Origin: Psychrobacter sp. BI730
GTDB lineage: Bacteria; Pseudomonadota; Gammaproteobacteria; Pseudomonadales; Moraxellaceae
Assembly (NCBI RefSeq): GCF_013414195.1
Contig: NZ_JAATTV010000002.1
Span: forward strand, 186,001-250,000
Reading direction: 5' to 3'
DNA length: 64,000 bases
The translations under genes and the position numbers were made by a program. Every line of letters starts with the position of its first letter. The first letter of the stretch is position 1. This document shows positions 27,323 to 38,449 of this stretch, piece by piece. The notes below the pieces were generated by a model that was given only the letters and a program-made list of their open reading frames with translations, ran no database searches and was not told the DNA's origin.

Positions 27323-28651
27323 TTACAGTGTCTCGCGCCATTGTCCTTGAACCATAATGCCTTGGGTAGGATTTAGTCCCATCTGATAGGCCAAGTCAGC
27401 AGGACGAGCGATATCCCATAGCGCTAAATCAGCATCACAGCCCACTTCCACTTTTCCTTTGTTGGACAGCCCTAACGCTTGTGCTGCATAAACGGTTGAG
27501 CCTGCCAGTACTTCTTCAGGCGTGAGGTAAAACAGTGTGCAGCCCATATTCATCGTCAATAACAGCGACGTCAACGGTGAGGTGCCAGGATTACAATCGG
27601 TTGAAATTGCCATAGGAACTTTGTGTTTGCGCAAGGCTTTAATTGGCGGCAACTTAGTGTCACGTAGTGTATAAAACGCCCCAGGTAATATCACGGCAAC
27701 CGTATTGCTAGCGGCCATTTTTTTGATGTCTTCTTCTGACAAATGCTCTAGATGATCGCTCGATAGCCCTTTATATTCAGCAACTAAGGCACTACCACCT
27801 ATATCGGACAGCTGCTCAGAGTGCAGTTTGACTGGTAGATCTAATGAGCGCGCGACCTCAAACACTCGTCTGATTTGCTCTGTGCTAAAGGCGATGTTTT
27901 CACAAAACCCATCGACCGCATCGACCAAGCCCTCTGCATGCAGAATGGGTAGCCACTCGCAGACTTGCTCAATATAGTCATCTGCATGGTCTTTGTAATC
28001 AGTGGGTAGGGCATGCGCTGCTAGATAAGTGGTGCTCACATGAATGTCGTATTTTTCTCCCAGTTGACGAGCGACCCTAAGCATTTTGCGCTCCGTGTCT
28101 AAGTCCAAGCCATAGCCAGACTTGATTTCGATACTGGTAACTCCTTCTTTCATAAGTGCGACTAGGCGTTTTTCACTTTGGGAAAATAGCGATTCAATAC
28201 TGGCCGCGCGGGTCGCGCTCACGGTTGCGACAATACCGCCGCCTTGCGTAGCAATGTCTTGATAACTGGCACCTTGCAAACGCGCTTCGAATTCATTGCT
28301 GCGGTTGCCGCCATAAACGATATGCGTATGACAATCGATGAGCCCAGGCGTTATCCATTTACCATCGACGTCTATGACTTGATTTTCTTGATAATGAGGC
28401 AGATGAGTAGCGGTTTGCTCCTGTGCCCCAATCCAAGCAATCTTGCCGTTTTTAATACCGATAGCCGCGTTCTCTAACTGACCGTATGGGATATTATTAG
28501 CATCTGAATTATCGTAAATATCGAAACCATAGTTCGCTGAAAACGTCGCAATGTTGGCATTGATAATGAGTTGATCAAACGATGTCATAGTAGACTCGTC
28601 TAGCATCTGTTCTGTAGAGTTTTTCGATACGGAGTTCTTTAATTCATTCAT
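27323..28651 (-). CDS. hutI: Imidazolonepropionase
   Basis: 442 aa amidohydrolase, slightly longer than the usual ~405 aa because of an N-terminal extension. Metal-binding [31 protein letters not shown], and [11 protein letters not shown] are typical of HutI. It hydrolyses 4-imidazolone-5-propanoate to formiminoglutamate, the third step of histidine breakdown. A ribosome site AGGAGC lies just before the ATG at 28651, which supports the longer start over an internal ATG. Last gene of hutUHGI. Confidence 0.93.
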   Translation of the reverse strand: MNELKNSVSKNSTEQMLDESTMTSFDQLIINANIATFSANYGFDIYDNSDANNIPYGQLENAAIGIKNGKIAWIGAQEQTATHLPHYQENQVIDVDGKWITPGLIDCHTHIVYGGNRSNEFEARLQGASYQDIATQGGGIVATVSATRAASIESLFSQSEKRLVALMKEGVTSIEIKSGYGLDLDTERKMLRVARQLGEKYDIHVSTTYLAAHALPTDYKDHADDYIEQVCEWLPILHAEGLVDAVDGFCENIAFSTEQIRRVFEVARSLDLPVKLHSEQLSDIGGSALVAEYKGLSSDHLEHLSEEDIKKMAASNTVAVILPGAFYTLRDTKLPPIKALRKHKVPMAISTDCNPGTSPLTSLLLTMNMGCTLFYLTPEEVLAGSTVYAAQALGLSNKGKVEVGCDADLALWDIARPADLAYQMGLNPTQGIMVQGQWRETL

Positions 28652-28684
28652 AATATGCTCCTAATTATTGGGAGGCTAATGTTT

Positions 28685-29728
28685 TTAAGCGCTAAGTAAA
28701 TGCTGCTCTACAATAGTCGCTAGTAAGCGAGCAGCAACTTTGCAGCTACGACTATCAACGTCAAAAGTAGGGTTAATCTCAGCAATGTCGACCGTTTTTA
28801 CTTTGCCTGATGCCATGATGGTTTTGACCATGCGCTCAACGAAACCTAGTTCAATGCCGTAAGCGGCAGGTGCGCTCACACCCGGCACGACACTAGATGG
28901 CAAGCAGTCCATATCGACGGTTAAATATACGATATCGACCTGACCTACAAAGCTTTTGACCCGCTCAGCAAGTATATCCCAAGGCTGATAATGACAGTCT
29001 TCATCACTAATGACCTGTACGCCCAACTGCTCGGCACGATCGAAAAGCGCCGCCGTATTAGAAAAGCGACTGACGCCAATACAGCAATAGTGAAAAGGCT
29101 GATCGTGTGCGTCAAGATGCTCGGCAATCTGGCGAAACGGTGTACCAGAGGTCGCTACATCAGACTGACGAATATCAAGATGAGCATCAAAATTAATAAT
29201 TCCGATAGTAGGCGTGACATCTGCATTTTTTTGACTTTCTAGAGCCTGCCATAATCCTAAAAAGCTACCATAAGCGATGGCATGACCGCCACCAAGTCCG
29301 ATGGGCAAACCACCTTGCTTGACAATAGTACTCACTGCATCAGCATATTTGAGCTGAGCTTGCTCAAGGGTGCTCTCGGCAAAGTCGTCATTATCATCAC
29401 AATGAATGTCACCAGCATCACCCAATAAGGTTGATAATTGACTATCAGAACGTTGTTGTAAATCAGCGATGACTGGCAGCGTAGCAAATGCTCGACGAAT
29501 CAATGACGGTGCAGCTCTAGCACCCACGCGGCCTTGATTGCGTCTGACGCCTTGATCACAGGCAAAGCCAATTAGCCCAATATGTTGAGCCTCATAAGGC
29601 TGAGCAAGCTGATACCAATAACGGGCGCGCGTAGTCTCAAATGGCTCTTCACGTCCTATCCACTGGGTCATATCAGCAGGTGTATGGCTAATGTGAGTGG
29701 TAGTCGTTGTTGTTCTCGCTATTGTCAT
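28685..29728 (-). CDS. hutG: Formimidoylglutamase (arginase/agmatinase family)
   Basis: 347 aa from the ATG at 29728, which follows GGAG; a GTG at 29749 would add seven residues. Mn-binding motifs of the ureohydrolase family: GGGHAIAYGS, NFDAHLDIR, TVDMDCLPSSVVPGVSAPAA. It cleaves formiminoglutamate to glutamate and formamide in one step, so this pathway does not need HutF plus a deformylase. Between hutH and hutI, short spacers on both sides. Confidence 0.92.
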   Translation of the reverse strand: MTIARTTTTTTHISHTPADMTQWIGREEPFETTRARYWYQLAQPYEAQHIGLIGFACDQGVRRNQGRVGARAAPSLIRRAFATLPVIADLQQRSDSQLSTLLGDAGDIHCDDNDDFAESTLEQAQLKYADAVSTIVKQGGLPIGLGGGHAIAYGSFLGLWQALESQKNADVTPTIGIINFDAHLDIRQSDVATSGTPFRQIAEHLDAHDQPFHYCCIGVSRFSNTAALFDRAEQLGVQVISDEDCHYQPWDILAERVKSFVGQVDIVYLTVDMDCLPSSVVPGVSAPAAYGIELGFVERMVKTIMASGKVKTVDIAEINPTFDVDSRSCKVAARLLATIVEQHLLSA

Positions 29729-29755
29729 CGCTTTTCTCCGTTCGCACACTAATCT

Positions 29756-31318
29756 TTATTTAGACTCGTACCAATCGATGCGTAGTGACTGCCAATGTTC
29801 AGCAAGCGTACCGTTTAATACCAACTGCTTAGCTGCTTCAATATCAGGTGCGAGGTAGCGATCTTTATCATAGAAAGTCACTTTTTCACGTAGTTTTTGA
29901 TGCGCTACTGACAGAGGCTCTGATGTCTCGAGTCCTCGATGGAAGTCAATGCCTTGACCAGCAGCCAATAGCTCAATGCCAATGATGGTGGCGGTGTTTT
30001 GCGCCATCTCGTATAGGCGGCGTGCGCAATAGGTGGCCATAGATACATGGTCTTCTTGGTTGGCAGAAGTTGGAATGCTATCGACGCTACCGGGATGAGC
30101 GATAGATTTATTTTCTGAGGCCAGTGCTGCGGCGGTCACATGAGCAATCATGAAGCCTGAGTTTACCCCAGCATTATCCACTAAGAATGGCGGTAAGCCA
30201 CCTGATAGAGTCGCGTCGATCAACAAAGCGACACGGCGCTCAGACATCGAGCCAATCTCAGCGATTGCCAAGGCTAAAATATCCGCGGCAAAAGCGACTG
30301 GCTCAGCATGGAAGTTACCACCCGATATGGCGACAGGGCCATCCTCATTATTAAAGATAAGTGGATTGTCAGTTACTGCATTGGATTCAATTAATAAGGT
30401 TTTTCCTGCTTGGTTGATGATATCAAGACAGGCACCCATGACTTGCGGCTGACAACGCAGGCAGTAAGGGTCTTGCACTCTATCGTCTTGCTCACCATCA
30501 TGTGAGGCACGAATAGCGCTACCTTTGATTAATTGACGGTGTGCTTTGGCGATTTCGATTTGACCATGATGGCCACGTACTTCGTGAATACGCGCATCAA
30601 ATGGTGAGTCTGATCCTTTGGCAGCATCAATTGATAGTGAGCCGACAATAGTGGCGGTCTCAAGTAAATCACGCGCTAAGAAATAACCACGTAATGCTAG
30701 AGCAGTTGAGACTTGCGTACCGTTAATCAGTGCAAGGCCTTCTTTGGCTGCAAGAGTAATAGGCTCAAGTCCATGCTGTGCTAGAGCGTCAGCAGCAGGT
30801 ACTTTTTTGCCAGCAACAAACACATCGCCTTCACCCATCATCGCAAGTGTCATATGTGATAATGGCGCTAAGTCACCAGATGCGCCAACTGAACCTTTGG
30901 CTGGGATATTGGGTGTGATTTGATTGTTGATTAAGGCCAGTAGGCTGTCTACCACCTCGCGGCGTACACCAGAGACACCTTGCGCCAGACTGGCGACTTT
31001 CATGACCATAATTAATCGAACTACACCGTCTGGCAACGCTTCACCAGTGCCCACTGAGTGAGAAACGATTAGGTTACGCTGAAGTAGCTCAAGCTGATCA
31101 TCACTGATACGTGTCTTAGCAAGTAGGCCAAAACCAGTATTGATACCATAAGCGCTTTTGTCTCGTGCAATGATGGTACGTACATCTTCGTGCGATGCAT
31201 CTATCGCTTCATAAGCACTCTCAGGCAGTGTCAATACGACAGGCTGCTCGTAGATATTACGTAGCATCTCAAAGCTAAGCTGGCGAGGGTGTAGGGTTAG
31301 TTGTTTGATGTTGCTCAT
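29756..31318 (-). CDS. hutH: Histidine ammonia-lyase
   Basis: 520 aa. The Ala146-Ser147-Gly148 triad in [16 protein letters not shown] forms the MIO prosthetic group. Other hallmarks: [29 protein letters not shown], and a [11 protein letters not shown] segment. It converts histidine to urocanate and ammonia, the first step of the pathway. Second gene of the hutUHGI operon, about 60 bases after hutU. Confidence 0.95.
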   Translation of the reverse strand: MSNIKQLTLHPRQLSFEMLRNIYEQPVVLTLPESAYEAIDASHEDVRTIIARDKSAYGINTGFGLLAKTRISDDQLELLQRNLIVSHSVGTGEALPDGVVRLIMVMKVASLAQGVSGVRREVVDSLLALINNQITPNIPAKGSVGASGDLAPLSHMTLAMMGEGDVFVAGKKVPAADALAQHGLEPITLAAKEGLALINGTQVSTALALRGYFLARDLLETATIVGSLSIDAAKGSDSPFDARIHEVRGHHGQIEIAKAHRQLIKGSAIRASHDGEQDDRVQDPYCLRCQPQVMGACLDIINQAGKTLLIESNAVTDNPLIFNNEDGPVAISGGNFHAEPVAFAADILALAIAEIGSMSERRVALLIDATLSGGLPPFLVDNAGVNSGFMIAHVTAAALASENKSIAHPGSVDSIPTSANQEDHVSMATYCARRLYEMAQNTATIIGIELLAAGQGIDFHRGLETSEPLSVAHQKLREKVTFYDKDRYLAPDIEAAKQLVLNGTLAEHWQSLRIDWYESK

Positions 31319-31380
31319 AAGGGTAATCCTAGTTGCATAGTTATCTGGCTATTTATTTTTATAAAGTAAAATGATTCGAA

Positions 31381-33099
31381 TTATTTGATCATTGGCAAAT
31401 TTAGACCATAGTCTTTCGCTGTTTTAATCGCCAACTCATAACCTGCATCTGCATGACGCATGACGCCTGAGCCGCAATCATTGACAAGCACGCGTGACAA
31501 TCTTTTGGCTGCGGCGTCAGTACCATCCGCGACGATGACCATGCCTGAGTGCTGCGAGTAGCCCATGCCGACACCTCCGCCATGATGCAGTGATACCCAC
31601 GTCGCGCCACCAGCGACATTGAGCATGCCGTTTAATAATGCCCAGTCAGATACCGCATCTGAGCCGTCTTTCATGCTTTCTGTTTCGCGGTTTGGACTGG
31701 CAACAGAACCCGTGTCTAAGTGATCACGACCAATAACGATCGGGCCTTTTAGCTCGCCGTTTTTGACCATTTCATTAAATGCCAAACCTGCTTTGTCACG
31801 TTCACCAAGCCCTAACCAGCAGATACGGGCAGGCAAACCTTGGAATTGAATACGTTCCTTTGCCATATCTAACCAGCGATGGATATGTTTATTTTCAGGG
31901 AATAGCTCTTTAATTTTTTGATCAGTCTTATAGATATCTTCTGGATCACCTGATAACGCTACCCAGCGGAATGGGCCTTTACCTTGGCAAAATAGCGGAC
32001 GAATATACGCAGGGACAAAACCTGGGAAGTTAAAGGCATCTTTGACCCCTTCATCAAAAGCGACCTGACGGATGTTATTACCGTAATCAGTCGCTGGAAT
32101 GTCCATCGCTTGCAAGTCTAAAATCGCTTGTACATGTACCGCACAAGATTGAGCAGCGGCTTTGGTCAGTGCTGCATGTTGCTCTGGATCTTCTTGGGCG
32201 GCTTTCCATTCCTCTACCGTCCAGCCGCTTGGTAGATAGCCATTGATTAAGTCATGCGCTGAGGTTTGATCGGTGACCAAATCAGGCTTCATACCGCCAG
32301 CGTTAGCACGCTTGACCATCTCAGGCAAGGTATCTGCGGCATTACCAAGTAGGGCGATAGAGACGGCTTCACCAGCGTCCGTATGTTGTTTGATTAACTC
32401 ATAAGCGTGGTCAAGATTGTCCGCTTGCTTATCGACATAACCCGTGCGCAAACGGAAATCGATGCTAGACTGCTGACACTCGATGTTTAATGAAGTCGCC
32501 CCCGCAAAAGTCGCGGCTAGTGGCTGCGCGCCGCCCATACCGCCCAGACCAGCGGTTAAAATCCAACGACCCGCCCAGCTACCGTCATAATGCTGACGAC
32601 CCGCTTCCACAAAAGTCTCATACGTACCTTGGACGATGCCTTGCGTGCCGATATAAATCCAGCTACCAGCAGTCATTTGACCGTACATAAACAGGTCTTT
32701 GCGATCCAACTCGTTGAAGTGCTCCCACGTTGCCCAACGCGGTACAAGGTTGGAGTTGGCAATCAATACGCGTGGTGCGTTTTCGTGTGTTTGAAACACG
32801 CCGACTGGCTTACCAGACTGTACTAGCAACGTCTCATCATCTTCTAATTCTTTTAATGACTCTAAGATTTGATCATAGCTTTCCCAGTTACGGGCTGCGC
32901 GTCCGATACCACCGTAGACGACCAGACTTTTTGGGTTTTCTGCCACATCAGGATGCAGGTTGTTTTGCAGCATGCGATAAGGGGCTTCGGTCAGCCAGTT
33001 TTTGCAATGTAGCGTGCTACCGGTAGGCGCAGCAATATTACGGCTCTCATCGCGGCGAGTCAGCTTAGTTTCTTTGTTGGTTCCGTTGTCAGTAGTCAT
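31381..33099 (-). CDS. hutU: Urocanate hydratase
   Basis: 572 aa from ATG 33099, chosen because AAGGA lies about seven bases upstream of it; the ATG at 33105 is too close to that site. Typical segments: [56 protein letters not shown]. An NAD-dependent lyase that hydrates urocanate to imidazolonepropionate. First gene of the operon; its promoter region carries a HutC operator. Confidence 0.95.
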   Translation of the reverse strand: MTTDNGTNKETKLTRRDESRNIAAPTGSTLHCKNWLTEAPYRMLQNNLHPDVAENPKSLVVYGGIGRAARNWESYDQILESLKELEDDETLLVQSGKPVGVFQTHENAPRVLIANSNLVPRWATWEHFNELDRKDLFMYGQMTAGSWIYIGTQGIVQGTYETFVEAGRQHYDGSWAGRWILTAGLGGMGGAQPLAATFAGATSLNIECQQSSIDFRLRTGYVDKQADNLDHAYELIKQHTDAGEAVSIALLGNAADTLPEMVKRANAGGMKPDLVTDQTSAHDLINGYLPSGWTVEEWKAAQEDPEQHAALTKAAAQSCAVHVQAILDLQAMDIPATDYGNNIRQVAFDEGVKDAFNFPGFVPAYIRPLFCQGKGPFRWVALSGDPEDIYKTDQKIKELFPENKHIHRWLDMAKERIQFQGLPARICWLGLGERDKAGLAFNEMVKNGELKGPIVIGRDHLDTGSVASPNRETESMKDGSDAVSDWALLNGMLNVAGGATWVSLHHGGGVGMGYSQHSGMVIVADGTDAAAKRLSRVLVNDCGSGVMRHADAGYELAIKTAKDYGLNLPMIK

Positions 33100-33261
33100 G
33101 ATCATATCCTTGTGATAGCGAATAGGGCGATAAAGTCATCAAAGTAAGTGTCTTACAGTCAGTCTAGATATTCATTTACTAAGTATTTATCTACTAAGCA
33201 TTCATCTAAATTCATAGAAATATCGAATCGATAAAACAAATTTTCTAGCACCGCTGTAAAG

Positions 33262-33273
33262 TTGTATATACAA
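33262..33273. promoter_or_regulatory. HutC operator
   Basis: Perfect 12-bp palindrome TTGTATATACAA between divergent hutU and hutC. It matches the known HutC operator type (TTGTATGTACAA in Pseudomonas). Expected to bind HutC and be released by urocanate. Confidence 0.85.
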
Positions 33274-33300
33274 ATTATCAAAGATGCTTTTTTCATGCAA
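33272..33300 (-). promoter_or_regulatory. Candidate sigma-70 promoter of hutUHGI
   Basis: On the minus strand, TTGCAT (33300-33295), a 17-base spacer, and TAATTT (33277-33272). The -10 overlaps the HutC operator by two bases, so repressor binding would cover the start site. Confidence 0.5.
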
Positions 33301-33481
33301 GGTTTTTTTTCATGAGCTGATTATTTTTGTTATTCATTTAGCCAATTTAGATAACATCGAGTGAGTTGAACAATCCCCTAGTCAATACTGAACGCTCAGA
33401 CATTTTGACTAAGGCTTGCACGGTGGTCTCGTGATATTATGTGGTCATTCCTATTAGCAAAACTGACGGTCAAAGGCGGAT

Positions 33482-34237
33482 ATGACAAAGACGATTCCGG
33501 CGTATCAACGCATAAAAAACGCCATACTAGACAATATTCATTCTGGTAAGTGGCAAGCGGGTAATGCGATTTCGACAGAAATGGCACTGGCTGAAGAATT
33601 TGGTGTGTCACGAATGACGGTCAACCGTGCGCTAAAAGAGCTGAGCGAGGAGCGGGTGTTAGAGCGTCGACAAGGGTCGGGCACGTTTGTCGCGCAGCAG
33701 CAGTTTAATCATACCTTTGTTGAGGTACGCAACATCGCTGAGGATTTAAAGTCTGCCAATCGTGATTATGAGGCACAGGTCGTCAGCAAGCGCGCCGTGA
33801 CTGCTGCTATGCTCGATAATGAGTTGCGTCGTAAGTTTGGTATTGATGAAGAGTCTGTGCCTGCTAATACAAGCGCTCAGACAGATGCTAGTGATGAAGC
33901 TGTCCTGTATGAAGTAAAAATTATTCACTTTGCCGATGGTCAGCCCATACAGTTTGAAGAACGTTGGGTCGATGCTAAAAAAGTGCCGAAGTTTATCGAC
34001 CAGGATTTTAGTGTGGTCAATACCAGTGATTACTTGATTGCCAAAAGTCCTCTAGAGAGTGGCAGCTATACCATCCGAGCATTGGCAGCGCCAGATGAGA
34101 TTGCTGAGTTTTTGCAAATTGCGCCGCAGTCACCAACGCTTGTGTTGCGTCGACAGACCTATTCGGCTGGTCAGGTCGTTACCTTTGTAAAAATGTGGCA
34201 TGCGGGTGATCGCTATCAGTTCTCAGGCGAGTTGTAG
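33482..34237 (+). CDS. hutC: HutC, GntR-family histidine utilisation repressor
   Basis: 251 aa. GntR winged helix at the N-terminus (GNAISTEMALAEEFGVSRMT, then ERRQGSGTFVA) and a UTRA effector domain (QPIQFEERWVDAKKVPKFID, ending LRRQTYSAGQVVTFVKMWHA). HutC represses hut genes and is relieved by urocanate. Divergent from hutU with a HutC-type operator in between. A ribosome site AAAGGCGGAT precedes the ATG. It is slightly longer than usual, with an insert around residues 118-140. Confidence 0.93.
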   Translation: MTKTIPAYQRIKNAILDNIHSGKWQAGNAISTEMALAEEFGVSRMTVNRALKELSEERVLERRQGSGTFVAQQQFNHTFVEVRNIAEDLKSANRDYEAQVVSKRAVTAAMLDNELRRKFGIDEESVPANTSAQTDASDEAVLYEVKIIHFADGQPIQFEERWVDAKKVPKFIDQDFSVVNTSDYLIAKSPLESGSYTIRALAAPDEIAEFLQIAPQSPTLVLRRQTYSAGQVVTFVKMWHAGDRYQFSGEL

Positions 34238-34242
34238 CAGAT

Positions 34243-34348
34243 ATAGTCAAGCCTATATAAATCCGCTACATCGTCATCCTCGCTAAGCATACCAATGTAT
34301 AACTTGCACTCGGTTTCCTTGTATCGAAATTATATTGAACTGACTATA
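34243..34348 (+). repeat. Correia-like miniature element, copy D (best preserved ends)
   Basis: 106 bp starting five bases after the hutC stop. It has perfect 8-bp terminal inverted repeats TATAGTCA (34243-34250) and TGACTATA (34341-34348). Copies B and C match long parts of it, copies A and E are more diverged. Confidence 0.8.
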
Positions 34349-34690
34349 GCTTAAGCTTACGTATGCTCACTGATTGTGTACGTTTTTCTGTCTAAAGTGA
34401 GATACTATATCCATAAGTTGCTATTTAATAAGATAGCAATTGGTGTTAATTAAACTTGTCAGAATATTTGAACAATCGTTAAAAATTAAAATATAATATA
34501 GAAACAGTATTGAAAAATAGCCCAAATAGCCTCAAATCGGGCAACCAAAGCCGAATATCATAGAGGAGCTTATATTGTTCTTCTGTATCGGCTTGTCCTA
34601 TTCATTAGCACCGTATATTTTATTAGTGCTGTGTGTCTTATTAGCATTATGCGTTTTTACTTTATTCATTCACTCTTATAAGGACGTCTT
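34349..34690. other. Upstream region of the amino-acid ABC transporter
   Basis: AT-rich stretch without a gene. A TATAAT hexamer occurs around 34491 in a run of A and T and could be a -10 box; no HutC-type palindrome was found here, so direct control of the transporter by HutC is not supported. Confidence 0.4.
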
Positions 34691-35527
34691 ATGAAACGTC
34701 GTACTCTTTTAGCCCTTGCCGCCAGCACTATGTTCCTTGCCGCTTGTGGTCAATCTACTACCAACGAAGCCGATACCAGTGCAACTGACAGCGCTGCAAC
34801 AGGCGGTTCTGATTTGCTACAACGTATCAACAACGGCGGCACCATCAACGTTGGTACAGAGGGTACTTATCCTCCGTTCACATACCATGATGAGAGCGGC
34901 AAACTAACGGGTTATGATGTTGAAGTAACGCGTGCAGTAGCTGATAAACTGGGCGTAGACGTTGAGTTTAAAGAAACCCAATGGGATGCGATGCTGGCTG
35001 GTTTGGATTCAAAACGTTTTGATATGGTGGCTAACCAAGTTAGTTTGACCACGCCTGAGCGTAAAGCAAAGTATGACAAAGCAATGGCTTATAGCTGGTC
35101 AGGTGCGGTTGTATTGGCACCTACTGATGACAACCGTTATAGCTCGTGGGAAGGTCTAAAAGGTCTACGTACTGCGCAATCACTTAGCAGTAACTACGGT
35201 GAGCTTGCAGAGCGTTACGGTGCAGAGATCGTTCCTGTCGATGGTATGGCGCAAGCGATTCAATTAGTAAAGCAAGATCGTGCTGACTTTACGATGAATG
35301 ACAATCTGGCGGTATTGGATTATCTAAAGAAATTCCCAGATTCTGATCTTGAGATCAAACTGACTGCACCTGCTAGTGAGTTACGTGGTTCAGGCCTAGT
35401 GCTTATCAAAGGTGATGATGAAGTTGTAGCGAAACTGGATGAAGCAATGGCTGAATTGGCGGCTGAAGGCACGCTAACCAAGCTTAGCGAACAGTTCTTT
35501 GGTGCTGATATAAGTCAACAAAAATAA
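34691..35527 (+). CDS. Amino-acid ABC transporter substrate-binding lipoprotein
   Basis: 278 aa. Lipobox LAAC at Cys19. SBP family 3 fold: [70 protein letters not shown]. It resembles cystine/polar amino acid binding proteins (TcyA/FliY type). Its position beside hutC suggests histidine, but the sequence does not prove it. The stop overlaps the permease start by one base (TAATG). Confidence 0.88.
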   Translation: MKRRTLLALAASTMFLAACGQSTTNEADTSATDSAATGGSDLLQRINNGGTINVGTEGTYPPFTYHDESGKLTGYDVEVTRAVADKLGVDVEFKETQWDAMLAGLDSKRFDMVANQVSLTTPERKAKYDKAMAYSWSGAVVLAPTDDNRYSSWEGLKGLRTAQSLSSNYGELAERYGAEIVPVDGMAQAIQLVKQDRADFTMNDNLAVLDYLKKFPDSDLEIKLTAPASELRGSGLVLIKGDDEVVAKLDEAMAELAAEGTLTKLSEQFFGADISQQK

Positions 35528-36285
35528 TGTCAGTTTCTATCATGTCAGCTTCTGTAATGTCTACATCATGGTTCGCAGACTTATTGGCAGTATTGCCATT
35601 TATGAGTCCTGATCGAGCGCAGATTGTCATCTCGTCGTTTTGGCCAATGCTCAAAGGCGGTATCTATTATTCGATACCGCTGGCATTGATCTCATTTGCG
35701 ATTGGTATGGCCATTGCACTGACAGTGGCATTGATTCGTATCATTCCGCGTGCCACTTGGTTCCATGAAATCATCTATCGGCTCGCTCGCGTCTATGTGT
35801 CCGCGATTCGCGGTACACCGATGCTGGTTCAGCTGTTTATTATTTTCTATGGTCTGCCAAGTGTCGGGGTGAAGCTTGATCCCTTTCCCTCAGCGATTAT
35901 CGCGTTCTCACTGAACATCGGTGCTTATGCATCGGAGACAGTGCGTGCTTCGATTTTGTCAATACCAAAAGGGCAGTGGGAAGCAGGCTCGACGGTTGGT
36001 TTGACGTATCTACAGACTTTTCGTCATGTGATTTTACCGCAGGCGCTTCGAGTATCGGTGCCGCCGTTGTCTAATACCTTTATCAGTCTGGTAAAAGATA
36101 CCTCACTTGCCTCACTGGTACTGGTCACTGAGCTATTCAAACAAGCGCAGATTATCACAGCTCGTAACTATGAGTTTATGCTGGTCTATACCGAAGCGGC
36201 AATTATCTACTGGGGTATCTGTCTGTTCTTGACCTTTATCCAAGGCAAGCTTGAAACTAGGCTAGATCGTTATGTGGCAAAATAA
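35527..36285 (+). CDS. Amino-acid ABC transporter permease (HisM/TcyB type)
   Basis: 252 aa with about five membrane helices. Contains the EAA loop [18 protein letters not shown] and, earlier, [20 protein letters not shown], both typical of polar amino acid permeases. Only one permease gene is present, so a homodimer is expected. The N-terminus is rich in Met and Ser and has several in-frame ATGs; the start at 35527 is coupled to the preceding stop, but a later one is possible. Confidence 0.88.
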   Translation: MSVSIMSASVMSTSWFADLLAVLPFMSPDRAQIVISSFWPMLKGGIYYSIPLALISFAIGMAIALTVALIRIIPRATWFHEIIYRLARVYVSAIRGTPMLVQLFIIFYGLPSVGVKLDPFPSAIIAFSLNIGAYASETVRASILSIPKGQWEAGSTVGLTYLQTFRHVILPQALRVSVPPLSNTFISLVKDTSLASLVLVTELFKQAQIITARNYEFMLVYTEAAIIYWGICLFLTFIQGKLETRLDRYVAK

Positions 36286-36344
36286 GCTACGTAGTAAAAT
36301 AAATTATGGCTCAATAGACACGCCCTAGCCCAACAGGAATTTTT

Positions 36345-37088
36345 ATGATCAAAGTCACTAATATTCATAAAGCCTTCGGTGGCAATCAGGTGCTAAAAGG
36401 CATCGACTTGACCATTAATAAAGGCAAAGTAGTCGTAATATTAGGACCTTCAGGATCGGGTAAAACCACCTTTTTGCGTTGTTTAAATGCGTTAGAGATT
36501 CCTGACCAAGGTGTGATTGCTTTTGATGACGATAGCTTAAGTGTCGACTTTGCAACTAAGCCAAGCAAAAAAACGCTACTAGCTTTACAGCGTAAGTCAG
36601 GTATGGTGTTTCAGTCTTATAACTTGTTTCCACATAAGACAGCCATTGAAAACTTGATGCTTGGGCCTACGGTCGTACAAGGGCAGAGCAAAGCGCAAGC
36701 CCGTGAGCAGGCATTGGTACTACTGGAGAAAGTTGGACTGTCGGACAAAGCAGATCTGTATCCGTTTCAGCTATCTGGTGGTCAACAGCAGCGTATTGGT
36801 ATTGCTCGTGCGCTTGCTATTGAACCGTCATTGTTACTATTTGATGAGCCAACCTCTGCGCTTGATCCAGAGTTGGTGCAAGATGTGCTAGAGACAATGA
36901 AGCAGCTCGCCTCCGAAGGTTGGACGATGGTCGTAGTGACTCACGAAATCAACTTTGCCCGCGACGTTGCCGATCATGTTGTACTGATTGAAGATGGTCA
37001 TGTGGTTGAAGAAGGCAGTGCCAAGCAGCTGTTTGAGGACTCAAAACATCCTCGTACACAGGCATTTCTGCAACGTATTGAGCAGTAA
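36345..37088 (+). CDS. Amino-acid ABC transporter ATP-binding protein
   Basis: 247 aa. Walker A GPSGSGKTT, Q-loop, signature LSGGQQQRIGIARAL, Walker B LLLFDEPTSALDPE and the H-loop VVVTHE, in the form seen in GlnQ/HisP/TcyC proteins. It powers the permease upstream. Follows the permease by 59 bases and ends at a strong terminator. Confidence 0.92.
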   Translation: MIKVTNIHKAFGGNQVLKGIDLTINKGKVVVILGPSGSGKTTFLRCLNALEIPDQGVIAFDDDSLSVDFATKPSKKTLLALQRKSGMVFQSYNLFPHKTAIENLMLGPTVVQGQSKAQAREQALVLLEKVGLSDKADLYPFQLSGGQQQRIGIARALAIEPSLLLFDEPTSALDPELVQDVLETMKQLASEGWTMVVVTHEINFARDVADHVVLIEDGHVVEEGSAKQLFEDSKHPRTQAFLQRIEQ

Positions 37089-37113
37089 AAACGTTTGTTT
37101 TTGCGTAAGCGAT

Positions 37114-37155
37114 AAAAAAAGCCCCAATCATGATGCTATGGTTGGGGCTTTTTTT
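37114..37155. terminator. Strong bidirectional terminator
   Basis: AAAAAAAGCCCCAA and TTGGGGCTTTTTTT are exact complements (14-bp arms), between the convergent ABC ATPase and EamA genes. Confidence 0.92.
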
Positions 37156-37197
37156 ATCGAAATAAATGGGACGTATCTTAAATGGACAGACAGTAAA

Positions 37198-38151
37198 CTA
37201 TGCCCTTTGTCGTTGCTTTAACCAGCGAGGTACACGAGTAGCAGTACCATTTAATACAGCATTTAACAAAGCCGCCAGCAAAATAAGCGCCACGCCCAAA
37301 TATTGAATCCAAGACAAAGATTGATGCAGTAATAGCATCGCGAGCGCAATCGCAGTCAATGGCTCGAAAATCGTAAATACCGATGCACGAGTGGCGGGCA
37401 GTTTCTCTAGTGCCTTCATATATAGCCCAAATGGCACGACGGTTCCCAATAATGATAATCCTAAAACATAGCCCCAAGTCATTAAGGGCAGACTCAATAG
37501 CTGATCATAAGTGTTATAGGTCTCAGGCAAGAGCAGTAGTACGCCAGCACTAATGATAATGGAAGTGAAAAATACCAGAGGGGCAGGGTGAGCGTAATGC
37601 ATCGCGCGCTTGCCCAGTACACCATATAACGAATAGCACATCCCTGCTGACAGACCGAGTAAAATTCCCCAGTTAACTTTTGCTTGCTCACCTAACATGG
37701 TTAAGCCTACGCCAAACACCGCCATCAATGCTAGTAAAACTGATTTGCGAGTAATGGACTCACTCAGTAAGAATTTTGAGAACAATAAGCTAAATACGGG
37801 TGCGGTATAGAGTAAGGCAACGGCAGGGCCGGCACCAACGTAGCTTACCGCAAAAAAATAGCAGACCGACATGCCAAGGACACCTATCAACGACTGCATC
37901 GCCAAACCAAACCACTGTTTTGGCTGTAATTTGATAAGGTGTGGCCATAGTTTTGGTAGCATGGCTAAGATGATAAAGGCTGCCGTGACGATGCGTAATA
38001 TCGTTACCTGCCAACCACTAAATCCAATTTGGTTTAGGTAAGTCGAGAATATACCCAACGTGCCCCAGCAAATAGCAGCCGTAATGATTTGAATGGTGCC
38101 TAGCCATGATTGATGCGAATGGTTCGTCATTCCGTTGTCGATATTTGCCAT
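37198..38151 (-). CDS. EamA/DMT-family transporter
   Basis: 317 aa with about ten hydrophobic helices arranged as two EamA repeats (ITAAICWGTLGIFSTYLNQI at the start of the first, LGLSAGMCYSLYGVLGKRAM in the second). Drug/metabolite transporters of this type usually export amino acids or other small metabolites. The basic C-terminal tail RVPRWLKQRQR faces the cytoplasm. Substrate unknown. A second in-frame ATG at 38130 is possible. Confidence 0.86.
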   Translation of the reverse strand: MANIDNGMTNHSHQSWLGTIQIITAAICWGTLGIFSTYLNQIGFSGWQVTILRIVTAAFIILAMLPKLWPHLIKLQPKQWFGLAMQSLIGVLGMSVCYFFAVSYVGAGPAVALLYTAPVFSLLFSKFLLSESITRKSVLLALMAVFGVGLTMLGEQAKVNWGILLGLSAGMCYSLYGVLGKRAMHYAHPAPLVFFTSIIISAGVLLLLPETYNTYDQLLSLPLMTWGYVLGLSLLGTVVPFGLYMKALEKLPATRASVFTIFEPLTAIALAMLLLHQSLSWIQYLGVALILLAALLNAVLNGTATRVPRWLKQRQRA

Positions 38152-38235
38152 ACTGTTTTCTTCTTACGATCTAAGTGACACAAGATGTTGTAAGATTGCT
38201 GTTGATACAATCTCTCCAAACAATACTGAAATAAG

Positions 38236-38265
38236 AAAAGACAACCTGATTAAAGGCTGTCTTTT
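38236..38265. terminator. Terminator downstream of the LprI-like/trp genes
   Basis: AAAAGACAACC and GGCTGTCTTTT form an 11-bp stem with one mismatch and an 8-base loop. For the leftward trp-lprI transcript the T-rich side is present, so it likely ends that unit before the EamA promoter. Confidence 0.6.
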
Positions 38266-38449
38266 GTTTGTTCTTTTGAGTCTATCACTAAAAGATAATA
38301 AGTGGCTACTAGGTCGTATGATAAATTCAATCAATAGTTATTCAAATGGCTAAAAAATGGCTAGCGTTTGCTAAATAACCTAAGTAATATCGAATTATTA
38401 ACTCATATCATATTCGTGTTCGCGTCATTTTTTCTTTCTACAGTCTCTG

